Below the pieces are notes generated by a model. That model did no database searches. It was not told the DNA's origin and was given only the letters and a program-made list of their open reading frames with translations. From NCBI RefSeq assembly GCF_000182925.2, contig NC_026503.1, positions 4,154,001-4,218,000 on the forward strand: 64,000 nucleotides of DNA, given 5' to 3'. This stretch comes from Neurospora crassa OR74A (taxonomy: Eukaryota; Ascomycota; Sordariomycetes; Sordariales; Sordariaceae). Positions 46,845-58,058 of the stretch are shown here, in pieces (the stretch's first letter is position 1; every line of letters begins with the position of its first letter). The position numbers were made by a program, and so were the translations under genes.

Positions 46845-49800
46845 CTAGGAGGCTTCCTCGGTGGTGCTTGAGGTTGTTGCCGGTGCTAATGCCGACCCGT
46901 CTCCGTTGGTGGTGTTGTTCGTGGCCCCGTTGACGCCGTTGGTGGTGGCGGCGCCTTTGGATGAGGTAGGGCGGCTGCTGTTGGCCCCGGGGCCCTTCTT
47001 GAGGTTGTTATGGGTCCATCCCCGGATGTGAGTCGGTCCATGCCTAGGGGGCGGCTCAACCGGGGTGTAGTCCTTGATAGCCTCGCGGTAGTCGAACTGA
47101 ACTGTTCGTAGCTCTTGGCCGTTGGCGGTATAGCCGAGACGGTGAGGAGGCGTTGGGGCAGGCTCGAGTTTTCGGTATTTGTTCGAAGCGGCAGAGGCCC
47201 CGGAGGAAGGAGGTGGTCCAGACGGCGCCGAAGAACTTCCGGGACGCGAACGTCCGGGCGGTGGGCTGCCGGCGGTGGGCATCATCGATTGACCAGGCAT
47301 CGGTGCCAGCGAGTGCGGTGGAGGTGCCGGCTGGAGCATAGGAGGTGCATGACCCGGGCCGGGCGTAGGCGAAGGAGAAGCCGCGGGGATATGTACGGGG
47401 CCTTGCATAGGACCTGGCGCCGGCGCAAGAGGAATCGGGCCGTTTTGGTAGGGTTGGGGCGGCATCGGATAATGATGCATCTGCATCTGAGACGGATGCG
47501 GTTCGGCGTGGCCGGGTGGAGGTTGAAGGGACATGCCCTGTAGATGATGCACAGCTGCTTGCATAGGTACTGGTGACTCTTGCGCCGAGTAACCATTGTG
47601 AAAGGGCCTGTTAGGCGCCGGAGGATAAAACGCACCGCTATTCGATACCACCATGCTAGGATGGGCCGAAGGCGGGAGAACCGGGCTGACCTGTCCATCA
47701 GGACCAGGTGTTCCGTGCATGGGTCGCAAAGCTGGAAGTCCTTTAGACGAAGCCGTGGTAGAGAAGGGCGTTCGGCCAGTGGCAGGACCCTGCATGGAGT
47801 AGTCCTGATATTGTCCAGGATGTGATTCCGGGGGCGGAGGATACGCAGAAGGATTAAGCGCCGTCCTCAGAAAATCATTGGGCCTCGATCCGTCGTTCGG
47901 GTGAGGCTCTTGATGGGCATAGACACCATATCCTTCTGGCCGAGGATATTCTACATGGTGATAGTGCTGCGGTCTTTCGAAATCGTTATTTCGAGGCACA
48001 CTATTGTGCTGTGATTGTGGTGGCAGGAGTGACGGGTCGATCGGGGTACTCTCCTGATGAGCCTCCGAATAAGTGCGCGATGGGCCGGACTGCATTCCCT
48101 GGTGGTGGTAAGGGTGCATTAGGTACCGCTGCTCCTGAGATTCTCTCTCGGCGACATCAGCAAGGTAGGACAAGCTGGTAGTATCAGCAAAGCCCGTGAC
48201 TTGCGTCTCCTGAGTAGGGAGTGGAGCAGGTGGCTGCTGGGCGAGCGGTTGTGGGGCCGGCGCAGGTGTCGAGTTGTCCATAAGTGCATCTCTGATAGCA
48301 TCGAATGGCTTGGAGGCCTGCGAGCGGGATGCCGCCGCCGTCCGTTCGGCCTCCTCGTCAGCTGCAGCGGCTTGAAGGGCTCCTTGGACAAAGTCATCAA
48401 AGACCGTCGTGTTGACCGGCGAGGGAACGCGCGCGGGCGTGACTGACTGCGAGATTTGGGACTCGATGTCTTGGTCGGGATCGAGACCCCTCAACTCAAG
48501 CTCTTGCCTTCTCTTCTGTTCGCGTTCCTCCTTGCTTGGTGCAAGTTCCTTTTCGGGAATGCCTTCCTGTTCGCAAAACTTACGCAAAGCATTCATCAGA
48601 TCAAACTTCCTTCCTTGAGCATCCAGCCTAGCTGCCTTGATGGTCCTCGACGCATGAACTTGTTGTCCCCTGGGATCGACCAAGACTACAGGCTTCCAGC
48701 CAGAAACATGAGGCATGGGGGGCTGATCGACGTTGGTGGACGACGACAGAGGAATGCCCATCTTGGGATGGAGGCCATACTGTTTGACAATCTCCTCGTC
48801 CAATTCGCCCTCAACCTGGGTAGAATCCCAGTTTGACACGCGGCGATCAACATAAAAGTAGTTGGAGTTAGGTGTCATGTAAAATCTGCCACGCTTGGCT
48901 TTGGTGGCGCCCTTGACGGGATCGTTGGTCGAGTCGCGGAAGCCGATTTCGTCGTCGTCGAATTCGAAAATGGGCGGTACCATGATCCGGTTGTTGTGGA
49001 ACTCGGCACGCTTGTCTTTGCGCTGGATTAGGCGTACCCCGTACTCATCCGGTTCCTCAGCACCCTTGGGAAGAGGGGGATCCAGCAAACTGGGTTCGAA
49101 CCTTCCGCCCTTGGACGGAGAGAAGGGAACTGGTGATGGAGCTTTCGAGCCGGGTTCCGGTGTGTTGCTTTTGCTTCCCGGAATAGTATCGGTGCCACCG
49201 AGAAGGCTGGACGTGTGGGCCTTGACCATCTTGGGGTTGGGTTCGCCCGCCAACTGGCCATCGGCCTTGCGCTTGGGTGGGAGCTGGGAGTGGACCTGAT
49301 AGGCTTCGGTCATGAGCTCACTAACCTTCTTGCCCGAGCATGGCAGTTCGTCGCCCTCATCGTCGCGTTCGGCAAATCTGCCCTGTTCATCCATTTGCTT
49401 TTGTGAAATGTCCTTGTAGGTGTAATCTGTGCAAGGGGCAGGGGGCAGCTGTGTAACACTGTCAGTTTGTAGATACAAGGACAAAGGGGTAGCAAGATAG
49501 CTTACATCCAAGGGAAGTTTGTTATCGTGAAGAAACTCCAACCTCTCGACCTCGGCCAGCATTGAGGTGTACCATTCCTCACATAGTTCGGCCGTGAGTT
49601 GCTAAGAGGTGGATGTGGATTAGTGTCAGGCACTTTGGGGAGCGGTTGCAAAGTGAAGAAGGGAGCGATCTGTGCTTACCGTTGTTGACCTGAAAACAGC
49701 TTCACGTTGCCCTTCGAAGACGTTCAGGGCCATGGCTTTCTCGTACTCCAGACGACGAGCGCTGGTGGCGATGGTGTCGTCACGGCGCTGGTCAAGGAAG

Positions 49801-50318
49801 CGCATGACTTCCTGGTACTCGGGCGCTTCCTCGACCATCTGGGGGTTTTCCATGAGAGCCTTTTTCTCACGAGAGCCGATTTCGTCAAGCACGGGCTTGG
49901 CCAAGCGGGCGAGTTGGCTGTAAGCCGAACGAAGTTCCATGTTGCGCTCGTAGGCGGCCTGGGCCCTGGTATACTGGTAGGCCCGTTGACGACGGCCACG
50001 ACCGGTGCCCGGCTTGGGGATGGCAGTTGAGGATTTGGCTACTGTGATCTTGGGGCCAGCCCTTGCAACTCGGCCCTTGCCTCTGGCACGACCACCTCGG
50101 CCCCTCCCGCGAGTGCCGCCTCTTGTGGAAGCTGGCTTGGGGATGAGGGCTGATGGGGCGGCAATATCGGCAGGCGGCTGCTGGACATGGTTGGAAGGGG
50201 TATCATTGGAGGAGAAAAAGGAAGAAGGGGTCATTGTGTTGGTGATGGGCTCATTCTGCGAGTCTGGGGTAGATTGACTGGTGTCTACCAGCTGCTGAGA
50301 GCTGCTGGCGTCGTCCAT
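46845..50318 (-). CDS. large conserved fungal nuclear-type protein, Pro/His/Gln-rich C-terminus
   Basis: Exons 50318-49680, 49601-49506 and 49448-46845 give 1112 residues; introns are GTAAGC/TTAG and GTAAGC/ACACAG, the second in phase and 57 bp, so unspliced reading also stays open. The N-terminus (MDDASSSQQLVDTSQ) precedes an Arg/Gly patch like RGG boxes (TRGGTRGRGRGGRARGKGR), then a long conserved-looking helical region (YTRAQAAYERNMELRSAYSQLARL, LDQRRDDTIATSARRLEYEKA, QLTAELCEEWYTSMLAEVERLEFL). A second conserved block contains IMVPPIFEFDDDEIGFRDST, GRFYMTPNSNYFYVDRRVSNWDST and GWKPVVLVDPRGQQVHASRTIKAARLDAQGRKFDLM. The last 600 residues are low-complexity Pro/Gln/His/Ser. I do not recognise the family; nuclear or chromatin function is an inference from composition. 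The Met at 50318 is the first ATG of the open frame. Confidence 0.78.
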
Positions 50319-53270
50319 GATTCCATGGACTGGGGAGGCGGGCCAAGAAGGTAAGAAGAAAGTGAGCTGGTTAGTAGTGGTGTTGATGCTGGTAGTTGTG
50401 TGCTGAAAAGCGCGGCAACAAACAATCCGCACGATGGACAGCCACTACAAGAGGGAAGAGAAGAGGCCGATGTATGGTATCTGTGATTGCTGGCTTGTTT
50501 GGCGTGTGTATAAGAGGTTGTGGTGTTGTGGTGAGTTCGGGATGCTGGCCTCACTTTTCTGTAAGTAGGTAGGTAGCCCGGTACAGATCCTTTCTCCTTA
50601 TACGCCCCGCGGGTATGTTGGTTGGTTGCTAGGGGTGCGAGCAGTGCTGCCAAGAAGACTGTGAGGTCGAGATAGACGCCCAGAAGAGGCCTCGACAGCA
50701 AAGATGTAGAAAAGAAATACCAGAGGGTAGATTGCTGATGTCGTAAGAAAAGAGAAGGCTGTCCAAGAGGCAGCAAAAGGTGCAGGGTGAGGGAAGAGTC
50801 GAGGTTGAGAAGTATGCGGTTCGGTGGTGGTGCTGGTGCCTCTGGTGGACGGGAAAGGGTGAATAATGTTCACTACCTATGTAGAAGTACCCTGGACAAT
50901 TTTCGGGTCTGCAGGTTCGCAGGACAGCGGCAGTGAAGGGACGGACGGAGTGAACAGACACTGGACGTCCTACCTATTGTGTCAGACCTTGACAATAGAA
51001 TAGAATAGAATAACTGTCAGTCACCAACACACAGTCGGGTCCGTCGTCAACCTGAGTGAGGATGGGATGAGATGGAAGGACTGGCTCCTTTGGTTGAGGA
51101 GTTGTTGCACATTGGATACTACCAGTAGGTAGAGGTAGGTAGGTAGAGGTATCCAATGCTGGATGCTGAATACAGTGGAGGTATGGATCCGTGCCTCACA
51201 GACCACACACACTGCACACACACAACCTACACCTCACAAGAACGAGGCCCGGGCAATAATCGTCCTCGCTGGCCGGGCCTCCCATAGGTGTTTTTAGCCA
51301 TTCAGCAGAGGGCAAATTGACCACTGGCGCTGCAGAGCTTCACTTGCAGGGCTGGCCGGTGCACTAACGGACCTTGGACGCCCTGAGCACAGACCGGCTG
51401 CGTCCACGGCCTGGGATCCACCAAGGCCTACCCGGCGTGTGCAGCCAATCACAACCTTCCGTCTCCTGCCCAAAATGGAACTGGTCCCAGCGAGTCCAAG
51501 AAAAGTCTCCAACCTGGTCGCCGTCCGGGCCATGTCAAGGTGAAGGCTTTTTTACACTACCTACATACACCACACTATGGTACAGACGATACGACATCAT
51601 GGAATGGCAAGTAGGTAAAGGTGTCAATGGCACAACACAATAGCAGTGACTACTGGGCATACGGTCAATAAGAACTTTGGTATTCAAATAGACTCGTAGT
51701 CCCCCCTTCATTCTCGTGTTGACCAACAATGCACTTCCATTGAGCGCAATGATTAATCACCGCCTCGTGGTTTCAAATCTGTGCAAGTTTTAGTGACCCT
51801 GACGAGAAGGACCCACAGCTGGAATCTAACGTTGCCAAGACTCCGTCCATACTCACACGCCCGGTTCGTCGTGCATTTCGGAACCAGCACTTGTCGCGAC
51901 GGGAGCATGGACCACACTTTCGCGCGTGCTTGAAGAATTGCAAATAAACCGTAGTTGGTGTGTTGGCCTTTTAGTCGAATCACGGTTGGCTCGGTAGACA
52001 ATGCTATTTCGAACCTGATCGGCCTTTTCCGTGTAATTTTGTCCCTGCCTGGTGCTGCTCAGGGGGGTGACGAGGGGATCTTGATCAAGATCTGATCCCA
52101 TGTCTTAGGGCATCGTTGATAGCATCGACTATAAAGACGCGCTTTCAGAATCCAGAGAGGATAGCGGATGCCCAGAAACAAGAACCTAAGCTAGATGGTC
52201 GAACAGCGAGGACGCGGACATCAAGGAACATACACATTGCCAGCTTGCCGTGATTGCAAGATGATGGTCGGAACCAACAAGTTGATGACCCCCCTCTAAG
52301 AAGCGATATGTATCCAGTTGAGGCTCACCGTGTTTACCTCATGTTGCTCATACCTTGAAGTTCACCCTCGATGCAAGGAGATGTCATCGTACCATTTGGA
52401 CCTGCAGTAGGTACCATGCATACCGTATCTAGCGCACTTTTGGGACTGGTGCACTTCTGCTCATTGCCTGTTGCTTTACTTCCGCTGCAGTAAATGCTGA
52501 TTTTTTTCCGACTTGTTACGGCATCACCGAAGGCTTCAGAGCTGCATTGTTTTCATACATCAACATCCTCAGTTCCGGCTCGTCAGATTTCCAGCTTGTC
52601 AATAGGTGGTATCAAGCGCGCAGCTTCCCGTCCCCAAGGTAGAGAGTGAGGACCGGGCAGCTGACATGGGAGCCTCATATCATGCCAAACCATCTTCAAC
52701 ACACTCAGGCGAAAAGGCGGAACGCTTCAATATAATGGAAAGGGGTTCGAATACGGCTGGCCACTTAGGGCAAGGGCAGGAAGATTGATCTCCCAGGCTT
52801 GATAACTGAGATGACCACCACCGCATGCTGTGCATATTGACTTTTCTTCGCCTCCGTGCTCGTCCCAACTAGCTCCCGTCCCTCGTTCCATAGGACCATG
52901 GAGGTGAATGTTCTAGACTGCCATGTCAATCATGGATGATTCTCGATATCAAAAACTCTTGGTTACGACTATTCCACCATACAGTAATGTCGCGGCGGCA
53001 ACGGCACACACAAGGTTCATAAAACAAACACATCACGGGCCGGGCGAGGTACAGCAACCGTTCGTTGTTGTCGCCCCCGTACCTCTCACGTGGGGCCAAG
53101 CGCAACCCGCCAGGTCCCGTCCCGGAGCCGCCTGCTAGGGTTCACCTGTGGGCTTTCTCTCAGTGGATAGAAATGGTGGGGCACAGGACTGGACACAGCG
53201 GGGCCCATGCACGGCACTCCATGATCTGGTTCCTGCCGGATGGAACCGAACACAAGGAAAAGCGGAAACA

Positions 53271-53295
53271 ACCTACCTACCATAGGTAGGTAGGT
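53271..53295. repeat. palindromic ACCTACCTAC/GGTAGGTAGGT block
   Basis: Two short arms, inverted, with a CATA centre, followed by more GGTAG units up to about 53320. The block lies about 380 bp before the Bmt5-like start codon. Confidence 0.85.
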
Positions 53296-53452
53296 GGTAG
53301 AGGTACGTAGAGGTAGAGGTAATTTTCAGCACTCACAGCGCGCCCTGACACAGGCTCTCTTCAGTGGCACTCCCCCGTCCACCTCAGCCAGGCAATTTCA
53401 TCCATGCCAATCTCCGTCCATCCGGACCCTGAATTTTTCAATCCCGCCGCGA

Positions 53453-53474
53453 CCCCCCCCCCCCCCCCCCCCCC
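53453..53474. repeat. poly-C tract (22 nt)
   Basis: A perfect C run, followed by AAAAT and a further C9 tract. It lies in the leader region of the Bmt5-like gene. Length is uncertain in any sequencing technology. Confidence 0.9.
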
Positions 53475-53674
53475 AAAATCCCCCCCCCGGCCCTCCGTGC
53501 CCTTCGAACGCCCGAACCCCCGGAACCCGCTTTTTTTCTTCTTCTTGCAACTGGGGTTACTCCAGAGTGCAGAGCAGAGACGGACTGGTCACCGCATCCA
53601 CGCACTTGGCATACATACCTAGTATCTTAGAAGGGTACTGTATAGAACAAGGCTGCTCTGCCCCAACAGACAAC

Positions 53675-54841
53675 ATGGGAAAGAAGGGTGGTGGTCGTCT
53701 TCTTCAGGCCGCAAAGGCTGCGAAACAAGGTGGTGGTGGTGGTGGTGGTGGTGCCGGCGGTCCACCGACAAAGAAGCAGAAAAAGAGCCACGGCTCGTCC
53801 GCTCACGGCCACGGCCACGGCCCCGCGCAACACCAAAAACAGAAGCAACAATCCACAAAGCCCTCCCGCTCCGCCTCCGCATCCTCCGCAGCCCCGCCCC
53901 CGCTCCCCTCTTCTTCCTCCTCGACGTCCAGCTCCACGAACAAGAAGCAACACAAGCAAAAGCAGCATTCCGATCCAACAATACCCTTCAGCCCCGACGA
54001 AAACATCCTCCTCGTCGGCGATGGCGACCTTAGCTTCGCCGCCTCCCTGGTCGAGCACCACCACTGCACCCACCTGACCGCCTCCGTCTACGAAAAGGAC
54101 CTCGACGAGCTATCCGCGAAATACCCCCACGTGCGCGCCAACGTCGACAAGATTCTCGCCGTGCCCGGCTGCAAGGTTCTCTACAACGTCGACGCCCGGC
54201 GCATGGCGCCCTTCGCCCACAAGGCCAAGACCAAAGACAACAAGCAGGCGGGCCGGGTCGAGCAGGTCGGCACCATGGACCGCATCATCTTCAACTTCCC
54301 GCACGTCGGCGGCAAGTCCACCGACGTCAACCGCCAGGTGCGCTACAACCAGGAGCTGCTGGTCGACTTCTTCAAGCGCTCCTTGCTCTCGCTGGCCCCT
54401 GGCGGTTCGGTGATCGTCACCCTGTTCGAGGGCGAGCCCTACACGCTGTGGAACATTAGGGATCTGGCAAGGCACTCGGACCTGGCTGTCGAGAAGAGCT
54501 TCAAGTTCCAGGCGCGGGCGTATCCGGGCTATCACCATGCTAGGACGCTCGGGGTCGTCAGGAACAAGAAGGGCGAGGCGGCCGAGGGTGCTTGGAAGGG
54601 CGAGGAGAGGCCGGCGAGGAGTTATGTCTTTGTCAGGAAGGATGATGTGCCGAAGCCGCCCGCTCCGGGAATGGGGAAGAAGAGGAAGGCGGAGGAGTCG
54701 GATGATGATGATGATGATGATGAAGAAGAGGGGGGTGATAATGATTGGGGCAGCGGAGAGGATGATTTTGAGGAAGAGTTGGATGATGACGCCGAAGGCG
54801 AGCAGGACGATGCTGGAGATGCTGTTGACGATAATGAGTGA
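53675..54841 (+). CDS. Bmt5-like 25S rRNA (uridine-N3)-methyltransferase, DUF2431
   Basis: Yeast Bmt5 methylates U2634 of 25S rRNA. Single exon; the Met at 53675 (MGKKGGGRLLQAAKAAKQ) is the start because the upstream 127 codons of open frame are Pro-rich leader, including the C22 tract. The product is 388 residues. The N-terminus has a Gly run (QGGGGGGGGAGG), then KKQKKSHG and a Ser/Lys linker. The DUF2431 Rossmann domain begins near residue 107 with ENILLVGDGDLSFAASL (SAM-binding loop) and continues with TASVYEKDLDELSAKYP, the acceptor-site region MDRIIFNFPHVGGK (NFPH), the helix VRYNQELLVDFFKRSL and GGSVIVTLFEGEPYTLWNI. The C-terminus is a long Asp/Glu tail, partly encoded by a GAT repeat near 54701-54725, after KKRKAEESD. 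The fold and NFPH signature fix the family; position on rRNA is inferred. Confidence 0.92.
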   Translation: MGKKGGGRLLQAAKAAKQGGGGGGGGAGGPPTKKQKKSHGSSAHGHGHGPAQHQKQKQQSTKPSRSASASSAAPPPLPSSSSSTSSSTNKKQHKQKQHSDPTIPFSPDENILLVGDGDLSFAASLVEHHHCTHLTASVYEKDLDELSAKYPHVRANVDKILAVPGCKVLYNVDARRMAPFAHKAKTKDNKQAGRVEQVGTMDRIIFNFPHVGGKSTDVNRQVRYNQELLVDFFKRSLLSLAPGGSVIVTLFEGEPYTLWNIRDLARHSDLAVEKSFKFQARAYPGYHHARTLGVVRNKKGEAAEGAWKGEERPARSYVFVRKDDVPKPPAPGMGKKRKAEESDDDDDDDEEEGGDNDWGSGEDDFEEELDDDAEGEQDDAGDAVDDNE

Positions 54842-56958
54842 CCGGATCACCAGTTCACCCGCGGAGTGAGGCGCGTGCACCGTACACAGCCCTGGAGTTT
54901 ATGACGGAATGGATGTGGTCGAAACCCATACGCTGTTATAACCAGGAAGGATGTCGAGCCCCTGACCGGGAACGGGTCACGTTCAAGTTCAGACGTCATC
55001 GGGATAGTCGCTCTATAGCGCAGCTCGGTACTACCGTCATTCCAAGTATAGGATATGGTTTACGAGCTCTGTGGTTCAGGGAGCGATTTGGCAGGGGCCT
55101 TCAGACGCTTATGAGAAACCGTCCTCCTGCCAGTCCGCGAGATACTCCGCCTGCTCGACGTAGACTGGCGATTATCGAATGATACGCGGAAAGTATAACG
55201 GTGGGTGAAGCATGGTTTAGATCAACCCTGCTCAGGCAATTCTCCTGAATACCAACTCGTCAACAGCTTTTTGTGATACGGGACAATAACTTTGTACCCA
55301 ACGATCACTCCTGGTGGGACTCTCTAATAAACGTGGGCCTATTTTATCCTTGGAAGGAGTCAGGATCGTGCTGCTTGACACACGTAGACATCAACGGTTG
55401 CTGTTTTTGGCGGCAGTGTGATGCCCGATTGCTAATCTACTGGTCCCGTCATCTATACTGTTGCCGATTATAAGGCATCTGACTCACCCTGAGATTGCTT
55501 CATTGCCATCCCTTGGAGGTAGTAAAAGGAAGTTGTTCACAATGAGACCTGATTGCTTCGTTCCAGACACCGTCATAAGTTCAAGCTTTGTCATTGATGT
55601 TGGGCAGCGATAATGACGTGAGTCTTTCAAGGAAAAGATGCTGTGGCATGGCATTGGAGAGCTTCGTAATTATCGTCAAGTCACATTTTCATCCATACAG
55701 TGGACATCGTGAGCATCGGCTGAGCTACATTCGAATTCAATTGATGCTAAGAGATGGCATCGTTGTTTCCCCAGGACTAACATCGCCAGTGGAGCAGCAT
55801 CGGTTCACTCTCCAACCCTCATATGGTCTACGACCAACCCATCTGAGAGCTGGATTCGTCCAGACGAGCCTGAAATCTACCACCACTTCTTCCAAGGTAT
55901 CAGATAATGTCTGCGATTGAGTCTGGCGAGTCTTCTTGTCACTCAAAGCGAACATCACCCGTTCAATGTGTTTTGAGCTACCTAGCTATCTACTCACTAG
56001 TACTCACCCCATTCCGAAGAACACATTTATATCCAGCCATCGCCTTCATCACCATGGCCAGGAACAAGCTGCTGGTGTGTAGACAATGCTCTATTATCTC
56101 TTCCTGTTTGGGAGATTTCCGCATTTGGCGACTGACGTCGAAAGAGTCATCACAGCTGATCGATATTGTAAACCTATTTCTCACCACTGCTGCATCAGAG
56201 ATTTTTCGCTCAGAATTCCCGTTTCATCATCCGAGACATATAGCTACACTATTCGTCGAGGAACTGGGCTGGGATGATACTCTCACTCACACAAGACTTC
56301 CACAGGCAGTATCCTAGGAAATGTTCATCCCATCCGCACACTCCCGGACCGGCGATTCTTACTCAAGACGCTAGCGATATGTGTTTTACTTTTCAGATAA
56401 ATTCTCTTTCCTTCTTTTCGTGCGTCTGCTCTCTGTCTCATCTCTTCCCTTGTTACTTTTGCAAAGAAGATGGGTGTTGGCCGTACCACAGACCTACCTT
56501 AATGTTAATCCTACCATACAGGTGTGAACATTATGGGATGTCAAGAACCACTCTCCTTGAACACAAAGAAAAGGAGGATGAAGTCGGACCAAGTTCAATT
56601 GTCCACTGACACTTGGAGAGTTTAATACAAATTCCAGTTTGAAGGCCCCAGATAAGCTAGTGACCACCAAAAAAGAGAAGGAGCACTGAAATGGGATAAT
56701 GAACATGGTTTTATGTACATGTTCTTTTATTTCTTCCTCTTTGTTTTCCCCACGTATTCACTGTTCTTTTGATATTAGAAGTAGGTTTCATCGGTGGCCA
56801 ACAAGATTTTAATCCTAGTGTACGAAAGTTGAACATGTGCTGTTCAAAGAAACATGGAATTCTTCAACTGCAAAGATAAATTCCAGGGAGAAGGGCCAAT
56901 GCTTCGAATTATCTAGATGAACGTATGGACTGCCACAAAAGAAATCAAACCGCAATAC
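54842..56958. other. spacer (2.1 kb) before tRNA-Arg, AT-richer, no gene
   Basis: ORFs up to 136 codons occur (55907-56317) but lack motifs, and their codon choice is unlike the GC-rich third positions of the real genes. The left end holds the 3' UTR of the Bmt5-like gene. Confidence 0.4.
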
Positions 56959-57030
56959 GGTCCGCTGGCTCAATGGCAGAGCGTCTGACTACGAATCAGG
57001 AGGTTCCAGGTTCGACCCCTGGGTGGATCG
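56959..57030 (+). tRNA. tRNA-Arg(ACG), no intron
   Basis: A 72-nt cloverleaf folds by hand: 7-bp acceptor stem (GGTCCGC with GTGGATC, two G-T pairs), 4-bp D stem GCTC/GAGC, anticodon stem TCTGA/TCAGG with loop CTACGAA (anticodon ACG, read as ICG), variable loop AGGTT, and T arm CCAGG TTCGACC CCTGG. The discriminator base is G. The internal A box (TGGCTCAATGGC) and B box (GGTTCGACCCC) for RNA polymerase III are intact. The gene is solitary in a gene-poor stretch. Confidence 0.95.
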
Positions 57031-57060
57031 TGCATTTATCTCGTTCGAGATATCTGATCA

Positions 57061-57084
57061 TTTTGCTTTTACTTTTTTTTTTTA
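57061..57084 (+). terminator. RNA polymerase III T-run terminator of tRNA-Arg
   Basis: Runs of T4, T4 and T12 begin 31 bases after the tRNA 3' end; the first T4 or the T12 would end transcription. Confidence 0.75.
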
Positions 57085-57525
57085 GCTTTTGGTTCCTACG
57101 AAAATCGAGCCAGAACAATAGTAATCCAGGACTGAGTGGATTGACATAGATCTGGGTTATGTGCCCCATCATCGATCACTATCCGCCAGCACATTATTGG
57201 ATAATTTGACGAACGAGACTTTCTGACAGGTGTAGCATGGTATAGCAGCACCTTTTATCTCTCAACATGGTAGCTGTTTCGCTCTGACTCGGAGTCTTTG
57301 AACATCAATATGACGATGGACCAGCTAGATTTGATACAAGAACAATTCGACTGAAGAACATTGAGCTTTTGATGAATAACCTTCAGTTAGAAGGGGACGT
57401 TCTGGAAATGATCATGCGAGCACACTGCATTTATATTTGATCGAGAACCCTAGTTCAAAATTAGAACAACGTTAAAGCATCATGAACTTCTGTGTTTAGA
57501 GAGCGCACCGAAAGGAGGACCCAAC

Positions 57526-57555
57526 GTAAAATCGATGTAAAATCGATGTAAAATC
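57526..57555. repeat. 11-bp tandem repeat, GTAAAATCGAT, 2.7 copies
   Basis: Units 57526-57536 and 57537-57547 are identical; the third stops after GTAAAATC. Each complete unit contains ATCGAT. Confidence 0.92.
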
Positions 57556-57985
57556 TCTTCTTAATCTCGTCACCACTTCCCACCACCATCGCATTTGCCC
57601 ATCATTGCCTCCCAAAAGTCTTGGTCAACCATTTCGACCACAACCTATCAACTTCACCATCAACCTCCGTTCGCATAGCGGGACGGGACGGGTCTGCATC
57701 CCGTTACCAGAATTGATGACCACTGATCACTGCACTCTGACGAAAGATGTCCCACGAGAAGGAAAACCAAGCAAAGACGAAAAAAAAAATCATCAAACAA
57801 GTCCCTTCCTTTCTCTTCCCAAAAAGCCACATACTGTATACCTACCTACTCTTTCATGGCTCCGACATACGCCCCCATCCATCACTTGATGCCCTGTGGA
57901 GCATTTTGACAGCCAAGCCACCAAAAGACCTGTCACCTACGGTTTGGGATCAGAACACGATTGATGATGTCGACTGTCGTCCAAG

Positions 57986-58058
57986 TTTTTCTTTTTTTTT
58001 TTTTTTTTCTTTTTCGGTTTTTTTTTTTTTCTTTTTCGTTTTTTTTTTTTTTTTTTTC
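57986..58058. repeat. T-rich tract with C interruptions (73 nt)
   Basis: Almost entirely T with a few C and G, and several T runs of 10 or more. It creates artificial Phe-rich and Lys-rich ORFs on the two strands. Confidence 0.93.

Larger units (their letters stand above)
50319..53674. other. long divergent spacer (3.4 kb) with AGGTAGGT repeats
   Basis: No coding ORF is supported between the two divergent genes. AGGTAGGT-type blocks occur near 50566, 51123-51150 and 53271-53320, and the C22 tract at 53453. A CACGTG lies near 53087. A long 5' leader for the Bmt5-like gene is likely because its reading frame is open far upstream without a matching start. Confidence 0.4.

Noticed and set aside
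52740-52760. GGTTCGAAT resembling a tRNA T-loop/B box
   Set aside because: No matching acceptor stem, D arm or A box within range.
53294-53674. 127-codon N-terminal extension of the Bmt5-like ORF
   Set aside because: Reads through a C22 homopolymer and lacks similarity to the family start; MGKKGGG at 53675 fits better.
54110-54880. 256-codon minus-strand ORF over the Bmt5-like gene
   Set aside because: Complementary shadow, including an Ile run from the GAT repeat; the methyltransferase on the plus strand is clear.
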